A stretch of DNA of 8,090 nucleotides, from positions 1-8,090 of the forward strand of contig CAKUIV010000090.1 of the NCBI GenBank assembly GCA_934661105.1. The letters run 5' to 3'. This DNA comes from an uncultured Ellagibacter sp. GTDB lineage: Bacteria; Actinomycetota; Coriobacteriia; Coriobacteriales; Eggerthellaceae. The translations under genes and the position numbers were made by a program. Numbering within the stretch: position 1 is the first letter of the stretch; each line of letters starts with the position of its first letter. Under the pieces are notes generated by a model. The model was given only the letters and a program-made list of their open reading frames with translations, did no database searches and was not told where the DNA came from. Positions 1 through 5,243 of the stretch are shown here, in pieces.

Positions 1-1
1 G

Positions 2-445
2 GGTTTAGGCGCGAAGCCCGCGACGATCGAGCAGGTCGTTTCGAGTTCTCAGAGCGCGAGCGCGAACAGCGAACAAAGCGCCGAGGGCGGCGCGCAGCAG
101 AGCGCCGCCGCGACCGACGGCTCTGCGAACGCTAACGGCACCGACGCGCAGAAGGACGCTCAGTCGGCCTCGCAGGCGGGCTCCTCCTCGCAGGGGTCGT
201 CTGCAAGCGGGTCGCAGTCGGGCGAGGGGCAGACGGAGACGAGCGCGGGGCAGAGCGGATCCTCGGCGTCTTCGGGGTCGTCCTCGTCGTCGGGTTCGAG
301 TTCCAACGCCTCGTTGGGCCACGACTCGTCTTCGGGCGAGAGCACGGCGTCGGGCTCGAGCTCGGGAACGAACGAGGGCTCCTCTTCGGCAGCGAGCGGG
401 TCCAGCTCGACCGGCTCGTCCTCGTCTTCGGAGAGCGACAAGTAA
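2..445 (+). CDS. C-terminal part of a Ser/Gly/Ala-rich low-complexity protein (5' end outside window)
   Basis: The frame is open from the left edge to a TAA at 443-445, giving 147 residues of an incomplete protein. It begins GLGAKPATIEQVV and then becomes almost entirely Ser, Gly, Ala, Gln, Asn, Thr and acidic residues; about 55 of 147 residues are Ser, including runs of five. It ends SSSSSESDK. There is no hydrophobic segment, no cysteine, and no sorting motif such as LPXTG at the end. In actinobacteria such tails usually sit on the outside of the cell, as the disordered C-terminus of cell-wall enzymes, PASTA-type proteins or LytR-like proteins, but nothing here identifies the catalytic part. 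Codon choice within the Ser runs (TCG, TCC, AGC, TCT mixed) argues for a real coding sequence rather than a simple DNA repeat. Function unknown; only the reading frame and the tail are supported. Confidence 0.72.
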   Translation, partial: GLGAKPATIEQVVSSSQSASANSEQSAEGGAQQSAAATDGSANANGTDAQKDAQSASQAGSSSQGSSASGSQSGEGQTETSAGQSGSSASSGSSSSSGSSSNASLGHDSSSGESTASGSSSGTNEGSSSAASGSSSTGSSSSSESDK

Positions 446-670
446 CGGGCAGCTCGCGGGCGGCTCGCGCGAGCGCTCTGGTCCACGTGCTCGGGCGGGG
501 CGTCTTCGGCCGCGGTTCGTGCGCCCGGCCATGCGCGACTAGCGCGACCCGCGTGCCTGGCCACCCGCCGGTCAAGACGCGCGACGCCCGCTCCATGGCG
601 CCCTCTCAGCCCGGGCCGTCTTCCCGTTCCCGTGGGCCCCGCGCGCCCGGGGCGGGGTATACTGGTCCCC
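446..670. other. Intergenic region with GC-rich palindromes, no gene seen
   Basis: This gap lies between the Ser-rich tail gene and the patatin gene. A perfect 12-bp palindrome, GCTCGCGCGAGC, lies at 463-474, just past the upstream stop codon. It has no T-run after it, so it is at best a weak or factor-dependent terminator. A second 6-bp stem (636-641 with 648-653) sits immediately upstream of the TATACT box. Frames reading through here on either strand are GC-driven and lack ribosome binding sites. Confidence 0.5.
658..663 (+). promoter_or_regulatory. -10 box TATACT, probable promoter of a leaderless patatin mRNA
   Basis: TATACT ends only 7 nt before the ATG at 671. A start site at the usual distance from a -10 box would fall on or next to the A of that ATG, so the message would be leaderless. 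No good -35 hexamer is visible at the 16-18 bp spacing, and there is no Shine-Dalgarno sequence. Leaderless transcripts are common in Actinomycetota. Confidence 0.5.
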
Positions 671-1576
671 ATGGCAAACCTCGATTCCGACATAAACGAC
701 GTCGCGCTCATCTTCGAGGGCGGCGGCATGCGTGCAAGCTATACAGCGGGAGTTGTGGTCGCGCTGCTCGAAAACGACATGCACTTCGGGCGGGTGTACG
801 GCATTTCCGCAGGTGCGAGCCATACCGTGAACTACGTGTCGCGCGATGCGGCCCGGGCGCGCGCCTCATTCACCGACCTGGTGCGCGACCCGGATTTCGG
901 CGGCGTGAAGAGCTTGCTTTCCGGTCGCGGCTTCTTCAACGCGCACCATCTCTACGAGGGCATCGCCGAGGATCTGGCGGGCACGGGCGACGTGATGGCG
1001 TTCGACTTCGGCACGTTTCGCGCAAGCGCGTCCGACGTGCATATCGAGGGCTTCGATTGGGAAACGGGCGCGACCGTCGCCTGGACGAAGGCCGATATGC
1101 CGACCCTGCGCGACATGATGCTGCGCGTGCGCGCGAGCTCCACGATGCCGATCTTCATGCCGCCCACGACGATCGACGGGCGCACGTATATGGACGGCGG
1201 CATGGGAACGAGCTGGGGAATCTGCCTCGACGCCGCACGCCGCGACGGCTTCGAGCGCTTCTTCGTCGTGCGCACGCAGCCGCAGGGCTACCGCAAGCGC
1301 CCGATCGGCAAAGCGGCGGCGGCCGTGTTCCGTGCGGCGTTTCGCGCGCATCCGCTCGTGGCTGAACGCACCATCGAGCGACCCGGCCCCTACAATGCGC
1401 TCTGCGGCGAGATCGATCGCCTTGCGTGCACGGGCGAGGCGTACGTGTTCTACCCGCGCGTCATGCCGGTCGATAATAAGGAAACGAACTGGGAAAAGCT
1501 CTGCGCCTCGTACGAAATGGGCTACGCTCAGGCGTGCGAGGAGCTCCCCACCTGGGAAAAGTGGCTGAAAGGGTGA
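671..1576 (+). CDS. Patatin-like phospholipase/esterase family protein
   Basis: The 301-residue protein carries the complete patatin signature. The oxyanion-hole loop FEGGGMRASYTAG is at residues 15-27. The nucleophile elbow GISAG is at 44-48, with Ser46 as predicted nucleophile. The DGG motif at 175-177 supplies Asp175 as the second member of the Ser-Asp dyad. The family hydrolyses acyl esters of lipids; length and motif spacing resemble bacterial single-domain patatins of the RssA/YjjU kind. No signal peptide or membrane segment is seen, so a cytoplasmic location is likely. A GTG at 632 would add 13 residues, but ATG 671 is preferred because the extra codons overlap the TATACT promoter and because the protein then starts shortly before the first conserved strand. 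It appears to be monocistronic; its neighbours do not suggest a lipid pathway. Substrate unknown. Confidence 0.9.
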   Translation: MANLDSDINDVALIFEGGGMRASYTAGVVVALLENDMHFGRVYGISAGASHTVNYVSRDAARARASFTDLVRDPDFGGVKSLLSGRGFFNAHHLYEGIAEDLAGTGDVMAFDFGTFRASASDVHIEGFDWETGATVAWTKADMPTLRDMMLRVRASSTMPIFMPPTTIDGRTYMDGGMGTSWGICLDAARRDGFERFFVVRTQPQGYRKRPIGKAAAAVFRAAFRAHPLVAERTIERPGPYNALCGEIDRLACTGEAYVFYPRVMPVDNKETNWEKLCASYEMGYAQACEELPTWEKWLKG

Positions 1577-1671
1577 CGAAAGGGCATTCCAAACGCCACC
1601 CTCGCATGGCGGATGGGCCGTGACAAGGTGGCAAGAGGAGCGCTCCTCCGTCCCTTCCCGCCCTTTCGTTG
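1574..1671 (+). other. Nested inverted repeats after the patatin stop codon (structured 3' region or terminator candidate)
   Basis: A perfect 10-bp outer pair, ACGAAAGGGC (1576-1585) with GCCCTTTCGT (1660-1669), is extendable by two G-T pairs into the TGA stop. It encloses a second pair, GCCACC (1595-1600) with GGTGGC (1627-1632). That in turn contains a 6-bp hairpin (1605-1610 with 1617-1622, one wobble). A separate perfect 14-bp palindrome, GAGGAGCGCTCCTC, lies at 1635-1648 and is followed by a pyrimidine-rich stretch (1649-1667). The last part could act as a weak terminator. No riboswitch class was recognised. Confidence 0.5.
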
Positions 1672-1728
1672 CCGAATGGAGGGCTCAAACCAGCGGGACG
1701 AACCGGCGCGACGCGCGTGTGTCGGCGG

Positions 1729-1734
1729 TATAAT
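1729..1734 (+). promoter_or_regulatory. -10 box TATAAT, probable promoter of the RNA methyltransferase gene
   Basis: A perfect TATAAT sits in the GGCGG context also seen before the patatin -10 box. It would start transcription near 1741 and give a leader of about 54 nt before the GTG at 1795. No convincing -35 hexamer lies at the expected spacing. Confidence 0.55.
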
Positions 1735-1781
1735 CTTTCGAGAAGCGCGGGGCGCACGGCGTTTGCCGCAAGAGGCGCGAG

Positions 1782-1788
1782 AAAGGGG
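1782..1788 (+). promoter_or_regulatory. Ribosome binding site AAAGGGG that sets the GTG start of the RNA methyltransferase
   Basis: A purine-rich Shine-Dalgarno-like run ends 6 nt before GTG 1795. It favours that start over upstream in-frame starts, which lie before or across the TATAAT box and would add an Arg/Gly-rich stretch unlike the family. Confidence 0.55.
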
Positions 1789-1794
1789 CACGGC

Positions 1795-2634
1795 GTGCCG
1801 ACAATCTATCTTGACGAGGCGATGTGCGAAGGCGGGACGCTTGCGGGGGAGCTTGCCCTCTTCACGCGCACGGCGGATGCGGACTTGCGGGCGCGCGGGT
1901 TTTTCATCGCCGAGTCGCTCAAGGTGATCGAGCGGGCGCAGGCCTCGGGCGCCCGTGTGCGCTCGATGCTTCTGCCCGAGAAGCTGCTCGATGCCACCGC
2001 ACCCGCGATCGAGCGCGCGCTCGCCGCGGACGCCGACGTGTCGGTGTATGTGGCGCCCAAAGCGCTCTTCAAGAAGATAACGGGCTACGAGGTGGTCAGG
2101 AGCGCGCTCGCCGTGTTCGAGCGTCCGGAGCTTTCGAACGTGCGCGATCTTGTGGCCGCGACGGGCGCGCGACGCGTCGCGGTGCTCGAGGACATCGGCA
2201 ATTCCACCAACATCGGCGCCATCTTCCGTTCGGCGGCGGCGCTTTCCATCGATGCGGTGCTTGTGACGCCCTCGTGCCATGACCCGCTGTTCCGCCGTGC
2301 GGCGCGCGTGTCGATGGGAACGGTGTTCCAGGTTCCCTGGACGCGCATCGGAAGCGAGCAGGCGTGGGCGAAAAAGGGCGTGCCGCTCCTCCACGACCTG
2401 GGGTTCAAGGTTGCGGCGATGGCGCTTTCCGATGATTCGGTTCCTATCGACGATGCTCGGTTGCGTGCGGAGGAGAAGCTCGCGATCGTGCTTGGCACGG
2501 AAGGCGAGGGCCTTCACGCTGCCACCATCGCGGACGCCGACTACACGGTCAAGATTCCCATGGCGCATGACGTCGATTCCCTGATCGTCGCCGCCGCAAG
2601 CGCGGTAGCCTTCTGGGAGCTGCGCGCAAGATAA
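1795..2634 (+). CDS. SpoU/TrmH-family RNA 2'-O-ribose methyltransferase
   Basis: The 279-residue protein has an N-terminal substrate-binding part (FIAESLKVIERAQASG, about residues 36-51), followed by the knotted SPOUT catalytic domain. Motif 1 is NSTNIGAIFRSAAAL at residues 136-150, with Asn139 and Arg145 spaced like Asn35 and catalytic Arg41 of TrmH. Motif 2 is LGTEGEGL at 233-240. Motif 3 is IPMAHDVDSLIVAAASAVAFWEL, starting at 254. These enzymes transfer methyl from SAM to the 2'-OH of a nucleotide in tRNA or rRNA. One oddity: motif 3 normally reads SLNVS, and here the Asn is Ile264. The GTG start is chosen for its AAAGGGG site and the natural beginning PTIYLDE. It is a single gene with its own promoter, convergent with elp3. 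The target nucleotide cannot be assigned. Confidence 0.92.
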   Translation: MPTIYLDEAMCEGGTLAGELALFTRTADADLRARGFFIAESLKVIERAQASGARVRSMLLPEKLLDATAPAIERALAADADVSVYVAPKALFKKITGYEVVRSALAVFERPELSNVRDLVAATGARRVAVLEDIGNSTNIGAIFRSAAALSIDAVLVTPSCHDPLFRRAARVSMGTVFQVPWTRIGSEQAWAKKGVPLLHDLGFKVAAMALSDDSVPIDDARLRAEEKLAIVLGTEGEGLHAATIADADYTVKIPMAHDVDSLIVAAASAVAFWELRAR

Positions 2635-2653
2635 CGGGCTATCGCGCTTTGCT

Positions 2654-2819
2654 TCGATTTCGGCCAACTTTTGGGAATTTAGGGTAGGTTCGCGCATTCA
2701 GGGGGTCTTCCGACGCGGCACGCGATGGCGTTTTGCCTGGTCAGCGAGAGTCCGCGAGCGGTCATCGGCCTTCCAAGGCGACGCTCCTACCCTAAATTCA
2801 AGAAAGTTGGCAGAAACGA
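2654..2819. repeat. Long imperfect inverted repeat between convergent genes (MITE-like or bidirectional terminator)
   Basis: The core arms 2663-2687 and 2787-2811 are inverted copies identical at 22 of 25 positions, sharing GCCAACTTT and GAATTTAGGGTAG. With one indel and one mismatch the match extends outward to 2654 and 2819. The 99-bp centre has only weak further pairing and a small GCCTT/AAGGC hairpin. The arms are clearly richer in A and T than the genes on either side. No transposase is encoded and no flanking target-site duplication is evident. A looser resemblance to the left arm (GGGAAATAGAGGGTG) occurs at 2828-2842. The element lies 20 nt after the methyltransferase stop and 131 nt from the elp3 stop, so a transcript from either side could fold it. 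Confidence 0.75.
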
Positions 2820-2949
2820 GGGCGTTGGGGAAATAGAGGGTGTTGGCGCCGCGAAACTGGGGCATCGCGGGCATTGCGGCGCCGCGGGGCCTTGCGAGAT
2901 GAGGCGATGTCGCGAAATCGCCGCGATCGTAGCGGTCCGATTGGTCGGC
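2820..2949. other. Remainder of the convergent intergenic region, hairpins only
   Basis: No gene is seen. An 8-bp GC stem, GGCGCCGC (2845-2852) with GCGGCGCC (2876-2883), has a 23-nt loop. A 6-bp stem, GGCGAT (2903-2908) with ATCGCC (2917-2922), lies just beyond the elp3 stop. Neither is followed by a U-run in either direction, so canonical intrinsic termination is not supported. Confidence 0.45.
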
Positions 2950-4980
2950 TTACAGTTGTTTTCGCTGATAGAGGCCGTGCTGTTCGAAGCCGAGGTGCTC
3001 GTAGTACTCGCGCGTCCCCACGGCGCTGATGACGTTCACGCGTGCGTACCCCGCCTCCCGAGCGATGTCGCACGCGCGTGCGACGAGTTTGCGGCCGAGT
3101 CCCGCATGCTGCGCGCCGCTGCTCGCGTGTCCGAGCGCGGCGACCGCCCCATACACGTGCACTTCGCGGATCATGGCCTCGCCTTCGCGCAAGGGGAAGG
3201 CGGGTGCGGCGACCTTCCCGCTCTGGCCGGCGGGTTCGTCGCTGCGGCTTGCCGATAAGGCAGCGGGGTTGTCGGCATATGCACGTGCGTGCGCACCGGC
3301 AGCTTCGCCATGGGCGGCGTTGACGCTTGCGGCATCGGTTCTCGCTCGGTCGGATGCGAGCCCCGCGCCCGTGGCTTTCCCCTGGTCGCCCGCCGCTCCA
3401 GCTTCGCTTTCCGCCTGAGCGCCCGCAATCGCCTCCGCCTTCGGCAGCGACAGACGCAGGAATCCGGCGATCTTGCCCTCGGGCGTCACCCATTCGAGGA
3501 AGCGCTCGCTCGATACGGTCGTCTCGTAAGGAATCTCCTGAAGAGCGAGTTCGCCCACGTCGGCGCCGTGCGTGCCGATTTCGCGCGTGCGGATTTCCTC
3601 CACCTGCGCGCCCTCGCGCGCAAGTTCGGCATCGACCATCTGACGCAGGTTCACCTTTTTGTTGCCGGCCATGATATCGTGCGACGAGATGTCGCGGATC
3701 ATGCGCGACACGCGCACGTAGGGCGGCGTCGCCTTCATGTTCTCGGTCAGCACGCCCAAAAGCTCGTCCTCGGAGTAGGGCCGCCAGCTGCCGTCGCGGA
3801 AATGCGCGACGAGCCCCGTGCCGTCCACGAGCGCGCACGGGTACATCTTCACCTCGTCGGGCAGGAAGCGCGCATCGTGGGTGAGCGTACGATACCCCGC
3901 GACATCGCTTTCCGGCGTCGCCTGGTAGAGGTTCGCCATGAAGTGCGCGTGGATCTTGAAGCCGAACAGGCGCGCAAGCTCGAAGGCGCGCCCGATGCGC
4001 TCGATCGAGATATGCCGGTCGTTCACGTCGAGAACATGCTGGTCAAGGCTCTGAATGCCGACTTGCACCTTCGTCGCGCCGAGCGCGCGCATCTCGGTGA
4101 GCGAAGCGGGCGTGATGCAGTCGGGGCGCGTCTCGATGACGAGCCCCACCGATCGGTGAGCCGCGTGCGCGTTGCGTGTATGCTCGGCCGCGACTTCCGC
4201 GAGCGTCGCCGTTTGTCGCGCCGTGGCGCCCTGCCAGCCGATGTCGTCGCCGTAAAGCGCGCGCACGGCCTGGTTGTAGGTCGCCTTGCCGCAGGTGACT
4301 TTCTCCTGCTCGTCGTGCGCGAACGCGGCCAGGTCGTCTCGCTCGCTTTCGACCCCGAGCCCTTCGTAGAACGCACGGCGGCGGGCGATGCTCGCGTTTT
4401 GCGCGGCGGTGTCGCCCGCCTCGTTGAGTGCGCGGAAGAGCTCGCGCATGAACCAGAAACGGTACGCGCGCGGGTAATCGGTCCAGGTGCCGCCGAGCAC
4501 GATGAGCTCGACCTTGTCGGTGGTGTGCCCCATGTCGGTTAGCGTGCGCAAGCGCAGCGCCACCTGCAGGTACGGGTCGAACCAGTTGCGCTCGGCGCGC
4601 TGGCAGGCGGGCTCGTCGGCGAGGTAGCTTTTCGGCATGCGCACGTCGTTGGGGCAGTACAAGCATGCGCTCGAGCAGGGCCAAGGCTTCGTGAGCACAG
4701 TCACGGTCGCCACACCCGAGGCGGTGCGCATGGGCTTCATGCGAAGCGTGCGGGTAAGGCGTTCCTCGAGCGCGTCATCGATGTCCCAGCTGCGCCAGAG
4801 GTCGGGCCGCGTTTCCTTCACCTGCTGGTAGAAGGGCAAAAGCTTCTTCTTCGCCACGGCGCGCACAGGTCCGCGCAGCTCTCGGTTGCGCGCACGGATG
4901 ATGCGGTCGAGCGCGTTCGCGTCGAGCGGGCCTGCCGTCTTGCGCAGGGCGGAAAGTATGTTTTCGAGCGTTTTCTGCAT
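2950..4980 (-). CDS. elp3: Elp3 radical-SAM/GNAT tRNA wobble-uridine (U34) modification enzyme, with an insertion
   Basis: The protein has 676 residues. The radical-SAM half carries the Fe-S motif CSSACLYC (Cys102, Cys106, Cys109), VLGGTW, ETRPD (Glu283 onward), a VQVGIQS strand and the PDEVKMYP and RDISSHDIMAG blocks typical of Elp3. The C-terminal GNAT half has REVHVYG (605-611), the acetyl-CoA loop QHAGLG (624-629) and GTREYY (655-660). The family adds a carboxymethyl group, derived from acetyl-CoA, to C5 of uridine 34 in tRNA; bacteria have Elp3 without the other Elongator subunits. It is longer than the usual 450-560 residues because of an Ala/Gly-rich, low-complexity stretch at about residues 515-598 (genome 3187-3438), inserted just before REVHVYG inside the GNAT half. 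The ATG follows AGGA by 4 nt (reading TAGGACACC ATG), with a TACAAT box just upstream. It diverges from the molybdoenzyme gene and is probably unrelated to it. Confidence 0.95.
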   Translation of the reverse strand: MQKTLENILSALRKTAGPLDANALDRIIRARNRELRGPVRAVAKKKLLPFYQQVKETRPDLWRSWDIDDALEERLTRTLRMKPMRTASGVATVTVLTKPWPCSSACLYCPNDVRMPKSYLADEPACQRAERNWFDPYLQVALRLRTLTDMGHTTDKVELIVLGGTWTDYPRAYRFWFMRELFRALNEAGDTAAQNASIARRRAFYEGLGVESERDDLAAFAHDEQEKVTCGKATYNQAVRALYGDDIGWQGATARQTATLAEVAAEHTRNAHAAHRSVGLVIETRPDCITPASLTEMRALGATKVQVGIQSLDQHVLDVNDRHISIERIGRAFELARLFGFKIHAHFMANLYQATPESDVAGYRTLTHDARFLPDEVKMYPCALVDGTGLVAHFRDGSWRPYSEDELLGVLTENMKATPPYVRVSRMIRDISSHDIMAGNKKVNLRQMVDAELAREGAQVEEIRTREIGTHGADVGELALQEIPYETTVSSERFLEWVTPEGKIAGFLRLSLPKAEAIAGAQAESEAGAAGDQGKATGAGLASDRARTDAASVNAAHGEAAGAHARAYADNPAALSASRSDEPAGQSGKVAAPAFPLREGEAMIREVHVYGAVAALGHASSGAQHAGLGRKLVARACDIAREAGYARVNVISAVGTREYYEHLGFEQHGLYQRKQL

Positions 4981-4988
4981 GGTGTCCT

Positions 4989-4994
4989 ATTGTA
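4989..4994 (-). promoter_or_regulatory. -10 box TACAAT, candidate elp3 promoter with very short leader
   Basis: On the - strand TACAAT is separated from the elp3 ATG by only 8 nt, which include AGGA. The start site would lie within a few bases of the ATG, giving a leaderless or nearly leaderless message. No clear -35 element is visible. Confidence 0.4.
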
Positions 4995-5097
4995 GGGCAT
5001 TGCGCGCTTGCGATATGCGTCCGTGCCTCTGTAGCCGATTTCCGGCATGAAGAACGGAGGGTCGCATGGCTCCGAAAAGCGCATCATCTTGCAGCAC

Positions 5098-5168
5098 TCA
5101 ACCATATCTTGCCACTTTATAAACCTATATCAACCTACATCTCAACCAATCGGATGTTTTCCTCAACC
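5098..5168. promoter_or_regulatory. AT-rich control region with helically phased AACC (mostly TCAACC) cores
   Basis: Five AACC cores start at 5100, 5122, 5132, 5144 and 5165; four of them are TCAACC (5098, 5130, 5142, 5163). The steps of 22, 10, 12 and 21 bp keep all copies on nearly the same face of the helix. The tract is much poorer in G and C than its surroundings. It also contains candidate -10 boxes, TATAAA (5118-5123) and TATATC (5126-5131), and a direct repeat ATCTTGC at 5086-5092 and 5106-5112. It lies upstream of the molybdoenzyme gene, so it is most likely a promoter with an operator array for an unidentified regulator. Confidence 0.5.
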
Positions 5169-5211
5169 TTTGCGGCGCGCACAATGCGCAGCAGAACGAG
5201 GGCAAAGGGGG

Positions 5212-5238
5212 CTCTCGGGAGAAAGAACGAGAGGAAGG
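5212..5238 (+). promoter_or_regulatory. Ribosome binding site AGGAAGG with an overlapping hairpin, sets start of the molybdoenzyme
   Basis: AGGAAGG (5232-5238) lies 5 nt before ATG 5244 and decides the start over the longer in-frame TTG 5109. A 6-bp hairpin, CTCTCG (5212-5217) with CGAGAG (5228-5233), reaches into the first two bases of the site. In addition, TTCCTC (5159-5164) and AACCTT (5165-5170) upstream are complementary to GAGGAA and AAGGTT around the site. Confidence 0.55.
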
Positions 5239-5243
5239 TTTCC

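Noticed and set aside
632..670. GTG 632 as start of the patatin protein
   Set aside because: It has no ribosome binding site, and the extension overlaps the TATACT box, which sits at leaderless spacing from ATG 671.
1681..1712. Faint resemblance to a cyclic-di-GMP-I riboswitch core (AAACC and GGGACG close together)
   Set aside because: The two elements are only 3 nt apart, so the required P2 stem cannot form, and the segment lies upstream of the TATAAT promoter of the next gene.
1528..2697. A 389-codon open frame on the - strand across the patatin end and the RNA methyltransferase
   Set aside because: It lies antisense to two motif-supported genes, is Arg/His-rich, and has no domain or ribosome binding site.
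2725..3258. A + strand open frame starting in the long inverted repeat and running into the elp3 3' end
   Set aside because: It has no ribosome binding site, crosses a non-coding repeat and is antisense to elp3; composition matches a shadow frame.
3289..4542. A 417-codon + strand open frame inside elp3
   Set aside because: It is the mirror of the radical-SAM half of elp3 on the other strand and has no recognisable motifs.
5109..5243. TTG 5109 as start of the molybdoenzyme, adding 45 residues that might be a signal peptide
   Set aside because: The extension has no twin-arginine motif followed by a hydrophobic core, crosses the promoter-like AT-rich tract, and lacks a ribosome binding site, whereas ATG 5244 has AGGAAGG at ideal spacing.
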